Positions 6,669 to 8,513 of a stretch of 8,513 bases of DNA are shown piece after piece. This DNA comes from Bacteroidia bacterium (GTDB lineage Bacteria > Bacteroidota > Bacteroidia > Cytophagales > Cyclobacteriaceae): assembly GCA_016650355.1 (NCBI GenBank), contig JAENVX010000123.1, forward strand, positions 1 through 8,513, written 5' to 3'. The notes under the pieces were generated by a model. The model was not told the origin of the DNA. It ran no database searches and was given only the letters and a program-made list of their open reading frames with translations. The translations under genes and the position numbers were made by a program. Every line of letters starts with the position of its first letter. Within the stretch, counting starts at the first letter, position 1.

Positions 6669-6683
6669 CAATATAATCTCCTT
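6669..6683 (-). promoter_or_regulatory. Shine-Dalgarno-like AAGGAG with in-frame TTG upstream of the oligopeptidase ATG
   Basis: On the minus strand AAGGAG (6683-6678), a six-base spacer and TTG (6671-6669) form a textbook initiation site. It is in frame with the oligopeptidase gene and would add 17 residues (MPDRNKHLFL...) ahead of the lipoprotein signal. A 36-residue lipoprotein signal would be unusually long, and this phylum rarely depends on Shine-Dalgarno pairing. I therefore keep the downstream ATG as the start, but this site decides the question and is recorded for that reason. Confidence 0.3.
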
Positions 6684-6794
6684 ATTTGGTAATTAACTTC
6701 CCCATAAGGAATAAGCATTAAAAATTCGATACAGCTCTATCATGAAAGTTAAATACCGCAGTGGTGTTTCAAAACCAGTCACTGATGGTTGAGT

Positions 6795-6844
6795 CAGAAG
6801 GTCGTTGAAATGCAACAGCTCCGTACTAATCCTTCTGTTTTTTT
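6795..6844 (+). terminator. Intrinsic-terminator-like hairpin with T7, 26 bp upstream of ftsK
   Basis: CAGAAGG (6795-6801) pairs perfectly with CCTTCTG (6831-6837), and seven T residues follow at once (6838-6844). The 29-base loop contains a smaller hairpin, GTTG/CAAC (6804-6816), which would shorten the effective loop. Reading rightward, nothing annotated lies between the divergent oligopeptidase start and this point. It would therefore end a short transcript begun inside the intergenic region, or act as an attenuator for ftsK. The long loop lowers confidence. Confidence 0.45.
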
Positions 6845-6846
6845 CT

Positions 6847-6854
6847 TAGTTTTG
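6847..6854 (+). promoter_or_regulatory. Candidate -7 element for ftsK
   Basis: TAGTTTTG matches the Bacteroidota -7 consensus TAnnTTTG. It lies just after the terminator-like T-run and would start transcription only about 10 nt before the ftsK ATG. No TTG or TTTG is present at the right distance upstream for a -33 element, so the call is weak. Confidence 0.25.
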
Positions 6855-6870
6855 GGTACTTTTTTAACTA

Positions 6871-8513
6871 ATGGCCGAAAACACCTACAAGTCCAATACT
6901 TTTAAGAAACCCGAGAAGGAAAAGAAAGCAAAAGGAGGAGGCAAATCTACATTCAGTTTCAACTTTGCTTTCTTTAAAGACCCACGCTTTACCCTGGCTG
7001 CCGGATTTTTTTTAGTGATCATCTCACTTTATTTATTCACAGCATTTGTTTCATACCTCTTCACCGGTAAAGCAGATCAAAGTATTTTTTTTACAGGAAC
7101 TGAAGAACTTGGTGTTATCGATACGTTTTTACAAATCAAAGATTCAGGCATCGAGGCCGAGAACTGGTTCGGCCATGTTGGTGCGTTAACCTCTCATTAT
7201 TTTATATTCAAATGGCTAGGTATTTCAGCCTTCTTCATCACACCCTTGCTTTTCTTGCTTGGGTTTCGAATGGTTTTTAAACGCGAGCTACTTCCAATTT
7301 TTTCAGTTTTCATTCTGGCCGTCTTCGCGGGATTGTGGATTTCACTTCTCTTGGGATACATAACGCATAGTATTTCCGGAGTTACCGAAATTAGTTTTCT
7401 GAGTGGTGGACTTGGTTATGAACTGGCCAGAATATCAGACGGCCTTTTGGGCTGGGGAACTTTCCTGGTCCTGGCATTGTCGCTGTTCATTTTCATTATC
7501 TATTTTTTCAATGTTACCACCATCAATGCTTTTCAGGTAAAAGATCCCAAGCCCATGGGCAATGATGCCATAGTAGCGGACGAGGATCTTAAATTTAAAC
7601 CGACCTATACAGAAGACTCCGACAATTGGCCGCTACAAAAAGCAGATGAAACTGATCCGGTATTAGAGTTAAAAACGATTCCAGAAGAAAAACCAGTGCC
7701 GGTTGCACAAGAATTGAAACTTGATGTTGAGGATAAAAAACCCGAGAAAGCTAAAGCAGAACCAATTTTCACTGTTGAAGAACCCAAAACAGATACGGAA
7801 GTATTAGCGGAAAAACTGGTTGACGAAAAGGGATTGTACGACCCCACGTTAGAACTAAGCGGCTTTAAATTTCCTCCGCTCGAACTTTTGAGTGAGTACG
7901 AAATAAGTAAGGTTCAGGTAACGCAGGAAGAGCTCAATCAGAATAAAGACAAAATCCTTAGCACGCTGACCAATTTTAAAATTGGCATTCAAAGTATTAA
8001 GGCGACTATCGGCCCAACTGTTACACTATATGAAATAGTGCCCGAAGCAGGTATCAAGATTTCAAGGATTAAAAATCTTGAAGATGATATTGCTTTAAGT
8101 CTTTCTGCACTCGGTATCCGCATTATTGCACCTATCCCCGGCAAGGGAACTATTGGTATTGAGGTGCCAAATAAAAATCGCGAGATGGTAAGTATCCGTT
8201 CAGTATTAAGTTCTGAGCGCTTTCAAAAAACAGATAAGGAGCTTCCAATTGCCATTGGAAAAACCATCTCAAATGAGTTGATGGTAATTGACCTTGCCAA
8301 GATGCCACACTTATTGGTTGCGGGTGCAACGGGACAGGGTAAGTCGGTGGGCTTGAATGTTGTACTGACTTCATTGCTTTACAAGAAGCACCCAAGTCAA
8401 TTGAAGTTTGTCTTGGTCGATCCAAAGAAAGTAGAGATGTCACTCTTCAGTAAGATTGAGCGGCATTATTTAGCTAAGCTTCCTAATAGTGAGGAGGCGA
8501 GAAACACAGATAA
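6871..8513 (+). CDS. ftsK: DNA translocase FtsK/SpoIIIE, N-terminal two thirds (gene runs off the right edge)
   Basis: An open frame of 547 codons from the ATG at 6871 with no stop before the edge. FtsK is a septal hexameric ATPase that pumps DNA during division and activates XerCD at dif. A Lys-rich cytoplasmic N-terminus (about 1-40) precedes four predicted membrane helices: about 41-64, 113-132, 142-164 and 195-213, with a periplasmic loop between the first two. A charged Glu/Lys/Pro-rich linker spans about 215-340, short compared with E. coli FtsK. The motor alpha subdomain begins near 350 (LSTLTNFKIGIQ, IKATIGPTVTLYEI, IAPIPGKGTIGIEVPN). The RecA-like beta subdomain holds Walker A GATGQGKS at 485-492 (Lys491), then LKFVLVDPKKVEMS. 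Walker B and the DNA-reading gamma domain are outside the window. The last residues read EEARNTD, where I would expect about EEAIITD in this family. No Shine-Dalgarno is seen. Confidence 0.95.
   Translation, partial: MAENTYKSNTFKKPEKEKKAKGGGKSTFSFNFAFFKDPRFTLAAGFFLVIISLYLFTAFVSYLFTGKADQSIFFTGTEELGVIDTFLQIKDSGIEAENWFGHVGALTSHYFIFKWLGISAFFITPLLFLLGFRMVFKRELLPIFSVFILAVFAGLWISLLLGYITHSISGVTEISFLSGGLGYELARISDGLLGWGTFLVLALSLFIFIIYFFNVTTINAFQVKDPKPMGNDAIVADEDLKFKPTYTEDSDNWPLQKADETDPVLELKTIPEEKPVPVAQELKLDVEDKKPEKAKAEPIFTVEEPKTDTEVLAEKLVDEKGLYDPTLELSGFKFPPLELLSEYEISKVQVTQEELNQNKDKILSTLTNFKIGIQSIKATIGPTVTLYEIVPEAGIKISRIKNLEDDIALSLSALGIRIIAPIPGKGTIGIEVPNKNREMVSIRSVLSSERFQKTDKELPIAIGKTISNELMVIDLAKMPHLLVAGATGQGKSVGLNVVLTSLLYKKHPSQLKFVLVDPKKVEMSLFSKIERHYLAKLPNSEEARNTD

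Larger units (their letters stand above)
6621..6870. promoter_or_regulatory. Divergent intergenic region between the oligopeptidase gene and ftsK
   Basis: This 250-bp gap must contain the start signals of two divergent genes. On the minus side it holds AAGGAG (6683-6678) and a TTG in frame with the oligopeptidase. On the plus side, from about 6731 to 6844, it holds several short inverted repeats: AACCA 6774-6778 with TGGTT 6786-6790; GTTG 6804-6807 with CAAC 6813-6816; and CAGAAGG 6795-6801 with CCTTCTG 6831-6837 followed by seven T. ACAGCTC occurs twice (6731-6737 and 6815-6821). A TAnnTTTG element at 6847-6854 directly precedes ftsK. I find no tRNA and no protein-coding frame of note. The terminated hairpin series suggests a short transcript or a leader (see findings). 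Confidence 0.55.

Noticed and set aside
6680..6717. Inverted repeats CCTTAT/ATAAGG and CTTATT/AATAAG
   Set aside because: Six-base AT-rich stems with long loops, no T-run, and mutually exclusive pairings; likely chance.
6731..6821. Seven-base direct repeat ACAGCTC
   Set aside because: Only two copies, too short to distinguish from chance in this amount of sequence.
7605..7847. Ser-rich minus-strand ORF of 80 codons
   Set aside because: It is the antisense of the Glu/Lys-rich FtsK linker; the Ser/Phe-rich composition follows from complementing GAA/AAA codons.
8150..8443. Minus-strand ORF of 97 codons at the right end
   Set aside because: Antisense to the FtsK motor domain including Walker A; no recognisable protein.

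Overview
The window looks like ordinary chromosome from a Bacteroidota bacterium, most likely of the Cytophagales type. Four things suggest this: AT-leaning composition by eye; genes that mostly lack a Shine-Dalgarno sequence; short stretches matching the Bacteroidota promoter element TAnnTTTG; and a gene set rich in exported proteins and lipoproteins (a DUF4136 protein, an oligopeptidase-B-like lipoprotein, an ADP-ribosylglycohydrolase-like lipoprotein). The assignment is inference from gene content, not from a marker-gene search.

Layout. On the left, a tight minus-strand cluster reads right to left: aroQ (type II 3-dehydroquinate dehydratase, shikimate pathway), a methylthioribose-kinase-like phosphotransferase, and the 5' end of an ADP-ribosylglycohydrolase-family lipoprotein that runs off the window. 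The kinase stop codon directly abuts the start codon of the last gene. A divergent control region of about 220 bp separates this cluster from a plus-strand series: xerD (chromosome-dimer resolution recombinase), an exported DUF4136 protein, and pyrD (class 2, quinone-linked dihydroorotate dehydrogenase). pyrD collides tail to tail, with an 11-bp overlap, with a minus-strand gene for a lipoprotein S9A prolyl oligopeptidase of the oligopeptidase B type. A second divergent region of about 250 bp follows. It contains a hairpin plus T-run that looks like an intrinsic terminator. Then comes the 5' part of an ftsK/spoIIIE-type DNA translocase gene (547 codons visible), open to the right edge.

How the genes relate. 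XerD and FtsK belong to the same process: FtsK pumps DNA at the septum and activates XerCD recombination at dif. They are separated here by unrelated genes. aroQ and pyrD are housekeeping biosynthesis genes. The kinase and glycohydrolase pair is the least ordinary part. Both families act at the anomeric carbon of ribosyl compounds, and the gene junction suggests coupled translation, but the second protein carries a lipoprotein signal and the first does not. I found no mobile element, CRISPR array, rRNA or tRNA, and no convincing evidence of a wholly new system. The best candidates for a second look are the kinase/glycohydrolase pair, the hairpin-rich terminated stretch upstream of ftsK, and two orphan Shine-Dalgarno-like sequences each followed by TTG.
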